DNA of 64,000 bases from positions 6,755,823-6,819,822 of the forward strand of contig OZ018408.1 of the NCBI GenBank assembly GCA_963969595.1. Direction: 5' to 3'. The translations under genes were made by a program, and so were the position numbers. This document shows, one piece after another, positions 23,499 to 34,800 of the stretch (the stretch's first letter is position 1; each line of letters begins with the position of its first letter). Source of the stretch: Neckera pumila. Its lineage: Eukaryota > Streptophyta > Bryopsida > Hypnales > Neckeraceae. Below the pieces are notes generated by a model. It did no database searches and was not told the origin of the DNA. It saw only the letters and a list, made by a program, of their open reading frames with translations.

Positions 23499-23500
23499 TA

Positions 23501-24243
23501 ACCTTTGAGTGTCCAGTGTGTGTTTACTAAATCTAGACTCTTGTGAATTCATTCCAATCAAACTATCATCTAACAAGAGATCCACATAAACGAATTGTAC
23601 CAATTGATCGTGGAGACAAGCGCAAAGTTCAAGAGAAAGGGACACATCCTTTGACCGTACCGTTGAAAAGATTATAATAGCGGATCAAACAAGGAAATCT
23701 TTAAACTTTGAGAGACAAGGATCTCATAGCTGGGGAGCTGAGGGGTTAAGCTTGCATGGGTTTCCACGATCATGACATTCCCACTATGATGGAAATTAAA
23801 GAATGCTTGCTTCCCACCCTATGTATTGAAATTAAGGGATTGCTCTCCACTTTCAACATCTGGGAGTTGCTGCCACTCATCCTACCTGTCATGGATTGAA
23901 GGCAAGTTGTTGCTGAAAGCATGTTAATTTATGCACCACTACAACAGCCTTGTAAGCAATGGTGAGGGCAACTAACTTGACTGTGCAAAGTTGTCTAACT
24001 CTGGAGACATAAGTTACTTACATCTACACTGATGTACAGACTCTTAATTTATGCTGCTGTACATGTAGGTCAGTTTTGCAAATAAGTAGGGAAAAATTTG
24101 GATCGTGTCTGAAATTTTAAAAATTGTACAAGTATTTCTGAAAATGTGAAAAAAAATTCATTGTTGCTAATTTTGAATATCCAAAAATTATTGTTGAGAA
24201 TGCTACTATTTTTCGATCTCAAAAAAATTAGATGTCAAAAAAA
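23501..24243. other. Intergenic, no gene seen
   Basis: No supported coding content. Ordinary AT-rich sequence. Confidence 0.4.
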
Positions 24244-24456
24244 TTTACCACATGATTGAGAAAGTGTAGTACAAGATCCTACAATTAGATGAAGATTATT
24301 AATTTTTTAATTTTTTAATTTTTTTTAATTTTTTTTTTAATTTTTTTTTTAATTTTTTTTTTTTTGGATTTTTTGGATGAATGCAACAGAATTGCAGAAG
24401 TATTAGTTTTCATTGATTTGTGACAAAAAAAATGGCTTTGGAACTTTAGGGGTTAA
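24244..24456 (-). mobile_element. Truncated TTAA-element copy E
   Basis: Ends GAACTTTAGGGGTTAA at 24456, the inverted left end of the TTAA family. Further inside, 'accacatgattgagaaagtgtagtacaagatcct' is the reverse of the family's left-end landmark. The rest is replaced by the A/T-rich run at 24300-24365. The true left boundary is not visible. Confidence 0.45.
24300..24366. repeat. T-rich (AATTTn) simple repeat
   Basis: Runs of T lengthen progressively between AA pairs (TTAATTTTTTAATTTTTTTTAA and so on), an expanding low-complexity tract. Confidence 0.9.
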
Positions 24457-24697
24457 ATGTTGAACCAAGCACATACAAATCTAACCTATTTGCAAATGGA
24501 TAGCTTTGAATTTTCATGGAGTTTGCTAATAGCAAATGTGACCCAGTGCAAGTCCTTGAATTACCATGAAGTGTGATTTGGTAACTTCTACACCTTACTC
24601 TGAATTTGATTTTATGCTATAAAAATAATTTTTTGAATTTGAAATCAACTAATGAAATGAATCTTATCAAGTCAAGTTTATATTCTAATTTAAGAAA

Positions 24698-25631
24698 TTA
24701 ACCCCTAAAGTTCCATGACTTTGTTTTCATTGAAAAATGCTCAAAAATGGTCATTTTTAGTACAAATATCCATTTTTTGAAAAAATACCTTTTTTGACAC
24801 ATGTAACCATAGAGTCTTGTAGTAAAATTGACTTGAGAACATGTAGTAAAATTTCAGAAATTTTCACCACGTGGATTGCAAGATATGAGCATTCAAAGTC
24901 CCTAAATTCATTTTTTGGGCCCTGTGAAAAACAAGGCAGTTGCACTTCACAAGCTCACTTTTCAATGAAAAAATGTCCAAAATGGTGGTGGTTCTTTGCA
25001 TTCTTTTTTCTAGACAAGTTGGCCACATGCTTGAAAATTTTCACTTCATTTGGGATTGTCCAACATATAGGAAAAAAATAGTAAGTAGATAGTAGTAGAA
25101 TTTGATTCAAAATACCAAATTGTCAAGAATTTAATTATAGGTTTGAAAAATGCCAATCTCAATGGTTGCAATGTTGTAATAAACAATCTACATTCTAGGA
25201 TTTTATTTTTTTCAAAAATCATTGAAAATTGAGTAAGATAAAGGACTTCAAAGTTTATTTTAGAGTAGAGAATCCATAACTGCCCACAAATAAAAAAATC
25301 CTCATAACTTTTGACTTATTGATCAGAATGGGATGATTAAAAGCTTTCCACATATATATATAACTCTAGAAAACCAATTCAAATTTTTGTTTTTGAAAAA
25401 AGTGATTTTTTTTAATCTGCCCGAACTACCCAATCACAAAAAAAGTAACATATTAGGCCATAACTTTTGACTCACATTTCTAGATGTCATGAAATTTAGT
25501 GCATACAAAAGATATTCCTTGCACCCACCTTTTGTTAAAATTTCAGCCTAAAATATGAAAATCTCTAGTCACACATACCTGACATAATTTTTGTACAACC
25601 AAAAAACGCATGCCGGTCCTTTAGAGGTTAA
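24698..25631 (+). mobile_element. TTAA-bounded ~0.93 kb DNA element, copy B
   Basis: Starts TTAACCCCTAAAGTTCCATGAC and ends GGTCCTTTAGAGGTTAA. Collinear with copies A and D through the whole length. The inverted termini CCCCTAAAG / CTTTAGAGG differ by one base. No transposase frame. Confidence 0.8.
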
Positions 25632-26516
25632 AAAATGAATGAAATGAATGAATTTGAACATCTTATTGCAATTTGAACTTTATTCCTATTACCACATGGT
25701 GCTGGTTGTTTAATGTTAGAATGATAGGAAAATTTCTTTTGGACCATGATCTCTAAACTATAATATACACCTATGGAGAAATTTCACTTTATAAAAATAT
25801 ATTTTGTATTTGAAATTAGTCTTCAATATTTTTTTCAAAATTTCTTAGTAAATTCAGAGTTTTGCAAAAAGTCTGAAAATTCAACTTCAAACTCATAAAA
25901 GATAATCATGTAATACATATCTGAAATAGAAACATGCACAGAGAAACTTCAAAATTTGAGAACACGGTCATAGGCCCATCTGCAGGGCTTCGTTACTTGC
26001 ATACAGTATTACCTTGTATCCCAGACAATTGTATCAAAAGTTTCATATACTGCAATGTCATCCAAACGTGAATGGATTATAAGCAAAATGGACACTACAC
26101 AAAATAGTGAAATTGGGTTGCCCCACACTAATTTCTCGACAATCCACACTAAAGAAATATTCATTGTACAATCGGGTACTGTAATCTTACAACCGGCCAA
26201 TTTGAAGCATTCGAAGTTTTTTGTATAGCATAAAAAAAAGGATTGGAATTTTTTATCTTGCATAATTATCATCCAATCCTCAAGCAATCCCAATCAAGCA
26301 TACAGAATTTCAATTTCAAAAAAGCAAAATTCCATTTTTGGTGAATTTCTAAAGTTTATTTTCATGGTTTTACATAATGTTTTATTGATAATAATTGATG
26401 ATGAATTTTTTAATCCAATTGCATAGATTTGTAGGGAATATCTATACGCACATCTTTCATATTAAAAAACACCCCATTAAGTAACAAGAATACAAGCTAG
26501 GAAGAGTTAAATGTTT
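25632..26516. other. Intergenic repeats, no gene
   Basis: Holds an inverted copy, at about 26088-26180, of the 'cacaaaatagtgaaattgggttgcc' repeat seen as an array near 28 kb. At 26290-26450 it also holds a diverged direct copy of the left arm of the palindrome that follows. Confidence 0.5.
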
Positions 26517-27320
26517 GTTTCCACACAAACGCCCTCATTTTTAAACACAATTTTTTACAATTTTTATGTAATTCTTGGATCATTTCATTCTTACTCAGTT
26601 CCAATCATGCACACCAAATTTCAACTTCAAAAAAATAAAATTCTATTTTTGGTGAATTTTTAAAGTCAATTTTCATGGTTTTACACAATATTTTATTGAA
26701 AACAATTAATGATGAACTTTTTTAATTTGATTGCGGGAATATGTAGAAAATGTCCATATGTACATCTTATATTCAACAAGCATCTCCAAATAAAAATTCA
26801 TAGCTCCCTCTAGATATAAAAAATTCAATGTTGGGTTGACAATGTCCTCATTTTTGAAAATAGATATCTTTTTATCCTAATTAGATTTTGGCAAGGTAGT
26901 TGTATCATCATGTTCAAATAATCAAAATTAGTTACTATGTGATGGTTAAATACCAAAATCTAATTACAATAAAAGATATTTATTTTCCAAAATTAGATCA
27001 TTGTCACCCTAATATTGAATTTTTTATAGAAGGAGCTGTGAATTTTTTTTGAAGATGCTTGTTGAAGGTAAGATGTACATATGGATATTCTCTACATATT
27101 TCCGCAACCAAATTTAAGAAGTTCATCATTAATTGTTTTCAATAAAATATTGTGTAAAACCATGAAAATTGACTTTAAAAATTCACCAAAAATAGATTTT
27201 TGCTTTTTGAAATGGAAATTTGGTATATGTAATTGGGACTGAGTAGGAATGCAATGATCCAAGAATTATATAAAAATTGTAAAAAAGAGTGTTTAAAAAT
27301 GGAGACATTTGTGTGGGAAC
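26517..27320. repeat. 0.8-kb imperfect palindrome
   Basis: GTTTCCACACAAAC...ATTTTTAAACAC at 26517 pairs with GTGTTTAAAAAT...GTGTGGGAAC ending at 27320. Matching continues inward through 'ggatcatt', 'aaaattctatttttggtgaatttttaaagtcaattttcatggttttacacaatattttattg' and 'gtacatcttatattcaacaagcatctcc', with a centre near 26920. Arms are about 390 bases with scattered mismatches. No coding content. Confidence 0.85.
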
Positions 27321-28150
27321 AAAGGGGGCGACGATATTTTTTTCCCCCCATTGTACAATGATGCAATCAATTTAGAGCCATGTCTATGGTATAGATTTGT
27401 GCACTATAGTAAACCAGACTAAAATTGCCAGCTTCATATTTCCGCCATCCTATTTTTGGCCCCATTTCTGCCACAACACTCATCCAATTCCATTCACTTT
27501 CCTGACAAAATCAGAGCATTAACATTACAAAGGATAATGTGTCAATCTTTCATTGGTCCATACTTACGTGCTAATTGATACATGGAAGGGTGGTTATGGG
27601 TTGTTAGTATGGTATTTATGACTCCAGTCAACAAGCGGTTTTGTAGTTTTAGGGCTAACACTTCAAAAATATGTAGAAATTACAATTTCGATTGGAAAAT
27701 TATAATTCCACTTGGATTTGATTTGTGAAACAAGCGCACACCTTTGAAAAACACATGCCCTTCTCGGAATTGGCCCCAATATATTCAGATTGCAAATCAA
27801 TGTGGTAATAGTCTTGTCTACCTTAGTTCAAGGCATGGTTCAGAGAGTGGCATGCGCCTCCATGTGGAACAAGCATTAATCCATGAGATAATTTATCTTA
27901 GGTAAGGCAACCTAATTGACAAGGCAACCTAATTTCACTATTTTGTATACACAAAATAATGAAATTGGGTTGCCTTGACAACTCAATTTACGTCATTACT
28001 TATGCTTGTCTAGATGGAGGCACAAGCCATTCTCTAATCCCGAGCCATGAATTAGAACACCACCCCATGCAACCCCCATCATTGCATGCTTCTATAGTAA
28101 CTATAATATTAAGATAGTGTAGAATGTTAAGAAATTAGTGTGGGACAACC
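27321..28150. repeat. Repeat-rich region with 'ggcaacctaatttcac' palindromes
   Basis: Includes a 54-base palindrome around 27923-27976 (GGCAACCTAATTTCACTATTTTGTA and its complement), plus flanking copies of the 'catgcgcctccatgtggaacaagca' and 'agatttgtgcactatag' modules that recur in the array just downstream. No gene. Confidence 0.6.
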
Positions 28151-28650
28151 TAATTTTCCTATTCAGTGTACACAAAATAGTGAAATTTGGTTGCCTTGTC
28201 AATTAGGTTGCCTTATGTGAGATAAGTTACCTTATGGATCAGTGCTTGTTCTACATGGAGGCGCATGGTCCAAACCTTGAACTGGTACACAAATCTATGC
28301 TATACACATGGCTCTGAATTGAATGCATCATTGTACCAAAGCAGTGAATATTTCTATAGTGTGGGCTATTGATAAATTTGTGTAGGGCAACCTAATTTCA
28401 CTATTTTGTCTATAAAGAATAGTAAAATTAGGTTGCCTTATTTGAGATAATTTACTTCATGGATCAATGCTTGTTCCTCATAGAGGCGCATGTCACTTTT
28501 TGAACCATGCCTTGAACTGGTGCACAAATCTATGCCATACACATGCCCTAAATTAAATGCATCATTGTGCAAAAGCAGTGAATATTTCTATAGAGTGGAT
28601 TGTCGAGAAATTAGTGTGGGACAACCTAATTTCACTATTTTTTGTAGTTA
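28151..28650. repeat. Tandem ~235-bp repeats
   Basis: Two full units and part of a third share the order 'ggcaacctaatttcactatttt ... ggttgcctta(t)...gagataa ... atggatca(g/a)tgcttgttc ... gaggcgcatg ... gaactggt(a/g)cacaaatctatgc ... acacatg ... gcatcattgt ... agcagtgaatatttctatag'. Units start at about 28151, 28388 and 28622. Each carries an internal inverted pair of 'aacctaatttcactatt'. Confidence 0.75.
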
Positions 28651-28780
28651 TCTAATGCTATCTTCATGAATGTCTATAGAAGAGAGCCAAGAATGTTTAA
28701 GCTTGGTAAAATGGGATACTAATTCCACTCAGAGTTCAATGGCTTCTGATTCTCATTTCTAATTTGATTCACCAAAAAAT

Positions 28781-29675
28781 TTAACCCCTAAAGTTTCATG
28801 ACTATGTTTTCACCAAAACATTCAAAAATTGCTATTTTTAGAACAGTTACCAAATTTTTGAAAAAAACTTTTATTGACACATGTAACCATAGGATCTTGT
28901 AGTATGTTGACTTGAGAACATGTGGTAAAAAATTCATAAATTTCCACTGTGTGGATTGAAAGATATAAGCATTCAAATTTACAGAAATCATTTTTTTGGC
29001 TTTGCAAAAAACAGGGCAGCTGCACTTCACAAGCTCACTTTTCTATGAAAAAATGTCTAAAATGGTGGTTCTTCTTTGAATTCTTTTTCCTAAACAAGTT
29101 GCCCACATGCTTGAAAATTTCACATCATTTCACTAGAAGAAAATTGTATTGTACTTGATAGAAACTGTGTTGTACTCAACAAAAAAGTGTGGAATTGGTT
29201 TTGTTGAGTTCTCCCTTTGTAATGCAAAATTTGCATTCTAACACAAAACTTCTGCTTTGTACTTGTCAAATTTTGTGTTGAAACATTGGACCGCATAATT
29301 TTGCGTTACAAAGCGAGAACTCAACAAAACCAATTCCATACTTTTCTATTGAGTACAACGCATTTTTTGTCAAGTAAAACGCAGATTTGACAAGCAAAAT
29401 GCAATTTTCTTCTAGTGTTTAGACACATGGTGAAATTTTCAGATTTTTTGAAATAATTTTCTATTTGATGTGATTTTTCTTCACTTTTTCTTTAAAAATT
29501 CTCAAAAAAATCAATTTTCCACAAGAAAATCTAAATTTTTTGTGAAATACAAAAGATATGCAATTTCATCTCTGAAAGATAAATATAATTTTTTCATAAA
29601 TATCTAGTTGCAAATAGAGTGATAGGCAGTTTAGTTTGAAATCAATGGTCATAGGTCTGTCATTTAGAGGTCAAG
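28781..29675 (+). mobile_element. TTAA-family element copy C (rearranged, interrupted)
   Basis: The left end is TTAACCCCTAAAGTTTCATGAC and matches copies A, B and D to about 29130. The copy is then interrupted by a CACTA-type MITE (29131-29417). To its right, the sequence follows the 'right half' found in copy F (49922-50665), ending 'gtctgtcatttagaggtcaa'. It is therefore either a second subfamily or a chimera. Confidence 0.6.
29131..29417. mobile_element. 287-bp CACTA-type foldback MITE
   Basis: Termini CACTAGAAGAAAATTG ... CAATTTTCTTCTAGTG are perfect over 16 bp. They are flanked by the 3-bp duplication TTT (29128-29130 and 29418-29420), as expected for CACTA (En/Spm) elements. The arms stay complementary far inward ('gagttctccctttgtaatgc' versus 'gcgttacaaagcgagaactc'), so the whole element folds back. 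Confidence 0.85.
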
Positions 29676-31400
29676 GGTTAATAAGCATTGTTAACGACAA
29701 GTCAAGGGATTGATTCCAACCTTTTTGTGAGATCGATATAAATCAAGAATCTCTTATATCAATTGGTACTATACTTAGTGCACTGTAATTGTTGTTGATG
29801 TAATCATCCAACAATAAGGTAACTACACCTATAATCGCACAGTTCCTAAAATCGCACAATGGATATTCTTGTCCAAAATGTACTCCCACTATTCATATGA
29901 CTCTGTGATTGCTTTTGGGTACACCTATTTTCAACACTTTGAAAATTTGCAGTTTATTCACACGGTGTCCAAACAATGCATTCTTAGAGAATCTAGAATC
30001 CCCTTTTGACTACCAATGGGATCCCACAAAAAAAAAATTCAATATAATAGTGAATATCATGCTGAATCAGGTTGAATTGTTTAACTGTACGATTTAAGAT
30101 ACAAGTTACCTTACTCGCCTCTTGCATCCAAGAGGCATGCTTATGCACTTACTCCAACTACCCCCAAATCTTCATTCAAACTACGATTTGGACCAGATTC
30201 ATTCAATGAACCCAAGCACCAGAGATTCCTCTTCCTCTTCCTCTTCCTCTTCCTCTTTTCTTAGTCCCTTCGGAGACATTATTCTGTTATCTAAGATCCC
30301 TGGATCATCAGAATAAATTCCCAGTTCGCAGCATCTTCCAAGCTCATCCGCACAGCACCAACCCCAGTGACAACAGTCTAGGTTTAATGCTATAAAAAAA
30401 AGTACACATGACTATTCTGTGACCAGATCTCGAGACCTTCTAAACCCTAAACCTAAACCATACCAATTTCCAAAACACACCATACCAATGAAAAAAAAAA
30501 GGACGAGCCATGCACCAGTCCTGTCGATGTGTCATCACCACTTCCACTGCAGTGTGAAACATTTCAATCTGGCTGACTGAGGAGGAAAAGAGAATCAAGT
30601 GTTCGCTGGTCTGTCAACACTCTGAACTAGCAAGCTTTCTCTGTTGTTTTGCGGATCGGAGACTCTGTCTGTTTCGATTTCGGTGTTGGTTTGGGTATGT
30701 TGATTTTGCGGTGCCTGTCAGTGCTGAACTTGCAAGCTTGTGCATCAATGGATCGATTCCTCGATCCTCCAGCTGCTGGCGATGGAGCTTGCTGATGCGT
30801 CGAGCTTGTGGGCGAACCTCTTGGGATTTGAGGTAGCAACCGATTCCAGTTGGAGGAAATTGTAAGAGTGGAGCAATTAGAGTGGAGCAGTCGAGAGTTG
30901 CATCTATGTGACAGGCGTGTTGTTTCGGAGCACAAAAGAGTTCATTTATTGCTTACTCGCTGAAGAATTTGTGGGAATGATTCGGATTGGAATTTCTTGT
31001 CGAGGAACTTACCGTTGTATAATTAAGGTGGTCTATGTATGTTTTTGACATTGTGAGTCAACGAAAGCAGGACAGAGAGCTTGTTATGTGCACGTGTAAA
31101 GTTATAAATCGAGAATTTTAGGTGTAAGGATAATGTGGAACCCGCTAAAGTGACGATTTTGTTTTTACATTCCTCTGATAAAGTTTGTGTATCACAAAAC
31201 GGTTGATTGTTTTGCAAAGACTAAGTTATTTCACAAATTCAGAAACGGGTGTTGTTCCCGCAATCGTTTCCCGCTGTCCCTCTCAGCAGGAGTTTCGTCA
31301 CCTTTTTTCTCCAACCAAAAGTGTTGGGTACGGAAACCCCTGGAAGACTTTCCAGGAGTCGATCCTTCGTACCTGTGGGTAGTATGTAATATTTGGGGCA
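29676..31400. other. Region upstream of SOS1, no gene called
   Basis: Includes a (CTTCCT)n-type microsatellite at 30227-30256 and a telobox-like 'ctaaaccctaaacctaaacc' at about 30442-30461. Open frames here lack codon or family support. The 30.4-31.4 kb part is less AT-rich and may hold the distal promoter or an upstream leader exon of SOS1. Confidence 0.4.
30442..30461 (+). promoter_or_regulatory. Telobox-like motif upstream of SOS1
   Basis: CTAAACCCTAAACCTAAACC lies about 1.35 kb before the SOS1 start codon. It could belong to a leader exon or distal promoter. The distance makes the link uncertain. Confidence 0.35.
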
Positions 31401-31409
31401 CCGTGCCAT

Positions 31410-31437
31410 TCTCTTTCTCTCTTTTCTCTCTTTTGCT
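31410..31437 (+). promoter_or_regulatory. Pyrimidine (CT) patch before SOS1
   Basis: A C/T-only stretch ('tctctttctctcttttctctctttt') lies about 370 bases upstream of the SOS1 ATG. Such Y-patches are common plant core-promoter or leader elements. Confidence 0.4.
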
Positions 31438-31805
31438 TAGAATATGCATAAATCTTCTGAATCCCTTCGCTTAAATATTCTTGAGGCTGTACCGGCAGAT
31501 TGTTAATGAGTTGAATTTGCAAAAAATCCGTAGGCAAATCCTTCTCTTTTTTCATGTACAGCAGATCTGTCACCCTACACTGTCAAATAGTTTTGGTCGC
31601 ACTCAATTCTCTTTAAATGTTTCCACCAGGGAGTCCAACTGGACATAATTTGGCGAGAATTGTGCATGGTATTCTAGAGTGTGATTTTAGGGAAGGTTAA
31701 AATGTGATATTTGTGGGAATGCAGAAAGGACTGTGGCAGTGCGGGTTGTGAGTTGGCCTCAATGATAGAAGTGGTCGATTCTATCCTCTAGCGGCAACTG
31801 AGACA

Positions 31806-34800
31806 ATGGAATCCATGGCGCCCACGTCTTCTTCAGAGACGGAAGATGCAGGCCCACAAGTGGCTATTTTGTTTGTAGGGGTTTCTTTGTTTCTGGGCAT
31901 GGCGAGTCGCCATGTGTTGAGAAACACCCGGGTGCCCTACACTGTGGTGTTGCTTCTACTGGGCATTGGCCTGGGCGGATTAGGTCAGTGTGTCTCTGTA
32001 CTTGACTGGTGTTACGGTAACCACACCTGAAAGCGACAAGTGTTCTTCTATTAACAAATTAAAAAGTATTCCAACGAACCAAAGAATGCAATGTTTGGAT
32101 ACTGTACGCAAAACTTTTAAGGGTTCAATGTTTTTTGGTACATGATCTAAGCTTGACATAAAATTTGATGTTGACATAATGTACTGTACATTAGCAAAAA
32201 TAGAAAGGATTCCAACTTAACAAAGAATGCATTAGTTGGACACTGTATGAAGGGTTTAAGGTTTTATTGGAAAATGATCAAAAACCAACATGAATTCTGA
32301 TGTGGAGGTGGTGTGTATGATCACAAGCAATAGGGGATTACAACTTACCAAAGAATGCGCCATTTGGATACTATATCTCAAAATTCAGTATGTACGAATT
32401 GTGCAAGATTTGGTGTGTTATATTTAGATTGGTGTCGCAATATGGTGTGGTTACCTTAGTTTTAGTTACCATTGCTCTGCAGTTAAAGACGGGAATCTGG
32501 AACCGCAGACCGTGGTACCGTCTTTGACGTCATGGGAATGATTTGGTGGTTTTGTTTATTCTACATTACTTGGTCTCATATTGCTTGTAATTTTTTTGGT
32601 TACTTAAACTCAACTTCTCTAATGAATCTGCGTGGATTTTTTTCCAATGCGCTCACACGTATTCACAACTCGACATTGGAACTCGATAACATGACAGAAT
32701 CTCAGGATATCACTAGGGAGTGTGCATGTACAGAGGGTTTAGTATATGATTTTTGTTAGTTCTGTTAAATCTCAAAGTTTCGTTTGTGTGATAAAATATT
32801 TCTGGAGCGACTAAGTTGAACCAGTATTGCTGCAGAATATGGTACCACTCATGGTTTGGGTGTACTTGGGGCCAGCATTCGAATGTGTAAGTGCGCTCTC
32901 TCCTGCGTTTTTTTTTCAGTTCCCCCGGCCCCGGCAAATTCATATCCGGGAGTCTCTTTTAATCTAAGGTGTTTTTGTTCTGTGGATTGATCAGGACTGT
33001 TCTTTTGTGCAGGGTCGAATATTGATCCCGGCCTCATTTTATTTCTGTTTCTGCCGGCCCTCCTTTTCGAAAGCTCCTTTGCCATGGATTTTCACCAGAT
33101 TAAGGTAATGCTACCATGTCGCATTTTTGCTCTACGTCATTCAGCAGAGAATCTGTTCCTTCCATTCAAAACTTAGAATTGCAAAATTCTTTCCTTACTG
33201 GAGAAAGTTATGGTTTCCAACTTGCACTGGTTTTGCGATTTGAACTGAATGGTGTGTGCTTACGTTTACTTGTACAGAGATGCTTTGGTCAAATGTTGCT
33301 TCTGGCTGCTCCGGGGGTCCTGATTTCAACATTTTTCCTTGGTGTAATTGCGGTTGTGAGTATTCCAGCTCTCGCTTACAATTCTCTTTGGACTTCATTC
33401 TCCCATCTGCCAATCAGTAATATAACATATCGTCAGCGTCGTTAGACTGGTGCAATTCTGGGCGTCAAAAAATTGTGTCATTTATCTTCACAAAGCTTTG
33501 AAAGTTAGGACTGTTACAGATTTAAATTTCGTGGATGGTGGAACAGAAGCTGTTGCCATATAATTGGAACTGGAGCACTGGGCTCCTGCTGGGAGGCCTT
33601 TTGAGTGCCACGGATCCAGTGGCAGTGGTGGCATTGTTAAAAGAATTGGGTGCCAGCAAGAAGTTGAGCACAATCATTGAGGGCGAGTCTTTGATGAATG
33701 ACGGGTGCGTGACATTGTCCAGTCTCTGTGTTAATCCCTAACAGATCCAAGAAGCCCAACTTAGGCCTCATATTTTTTTGAGCCAGTTTGAGTCAGTCAT
33801 TTATGAACCATTTTTGGTTCAATTTGGGTTTTCTTTTTACCCTCTCATTTACTATTTTTCACTGATTTTGGTGACATAAAATATGGTCTCTTCTGAATTT
33901 TATTTTTCACAATATGGTCAAAATTGAAATGGCCATTTTCAAACTTGGAATCCGTGATCCTTTAGGGGTTTGGGGTTTAGGGTTTCGCTACGAGCATGTC
34001 ATTTCCCATGACTGGTTTATAGGTTTGACTTGAATGGGGTATTTTCTGTGTTGCCGATTAGTGGTTATGGTGGCTAGAGGACACTAATCTTGTGAATTGC
34101 TGTGGATGTCAGGACTGCGATTGTGGTATTCCGTCTATTTTTGGAGATGGTAAAGGGGCAGCATTTTGATGTTGGTGATGTGATTTCATTCCTCTGTAGG
34201 GTCGCATTGGGAGCGTAAGTGATGCTCGAGAAACCGTTTGATTAGTCAGCTCGATTTGTTTGGAAATTTCATTTTTCTGAGATTCTGTTTATTGTGCGGA
34301 CGAAAGGAAATTCTCCAGTTATTCTGCTTCTTCTTGTCCCTTCAAATATTCATTACATGGGATACCTTCTGATTTGTTGAATGTACTCGCGCTGTGATTT
34401 GGAGAGAGGATTGTGTACGAGCTTGAGTTCATCTTGTGAGATTTACAAATTTCTGATTGGGCTTAAATGTTTTGCAGATTGGCCTTAGGACTTCTTTTTG
34501 GAATCGTCTCTGTGTTTTGGGTGGGACTTGTGTTCAATGACACCATCATCGAGATTACCCTCACCTTGACAGCCAGCTACATGGCTTTCTTTGTGGTAAA
34601 AAATCTCAACGGTTTGCATAGATTTGTGTATTTTTTGGTTACATTAGCATGATGATATACCAATAGTTTGACCAGATCGGATTTGGGCGAATAAGTAGCA
34701 GCATTTTGGAGCTTTTTTCTTGGATTAGGAATGTTTTTATGCAGTCGAAAGGTCACTGTATCCAAACTATGAATAGGTTGGGGTACTCGAAACATTCATT

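Noticed and set aside
28151..28650. Regular repeats considered as a CRISPR-like array
   Set aside because: Units are about 235 bp, spacer-free and eukaryotic; this is ordinary tandem repeat DNA.
30122..30316. Open frame with a run of serines upstream of SOS1
   Set aside because: It is a TTG-started frame whose serines come from a CTTCCT microsatellite; no family or splice support.
33995..34112. Possible missed SOS1 exon before exon 6
   Set aside because: The exons on either side already join in frame across the conserved MNDGTAIVVF motif, leaving no room for another exon.
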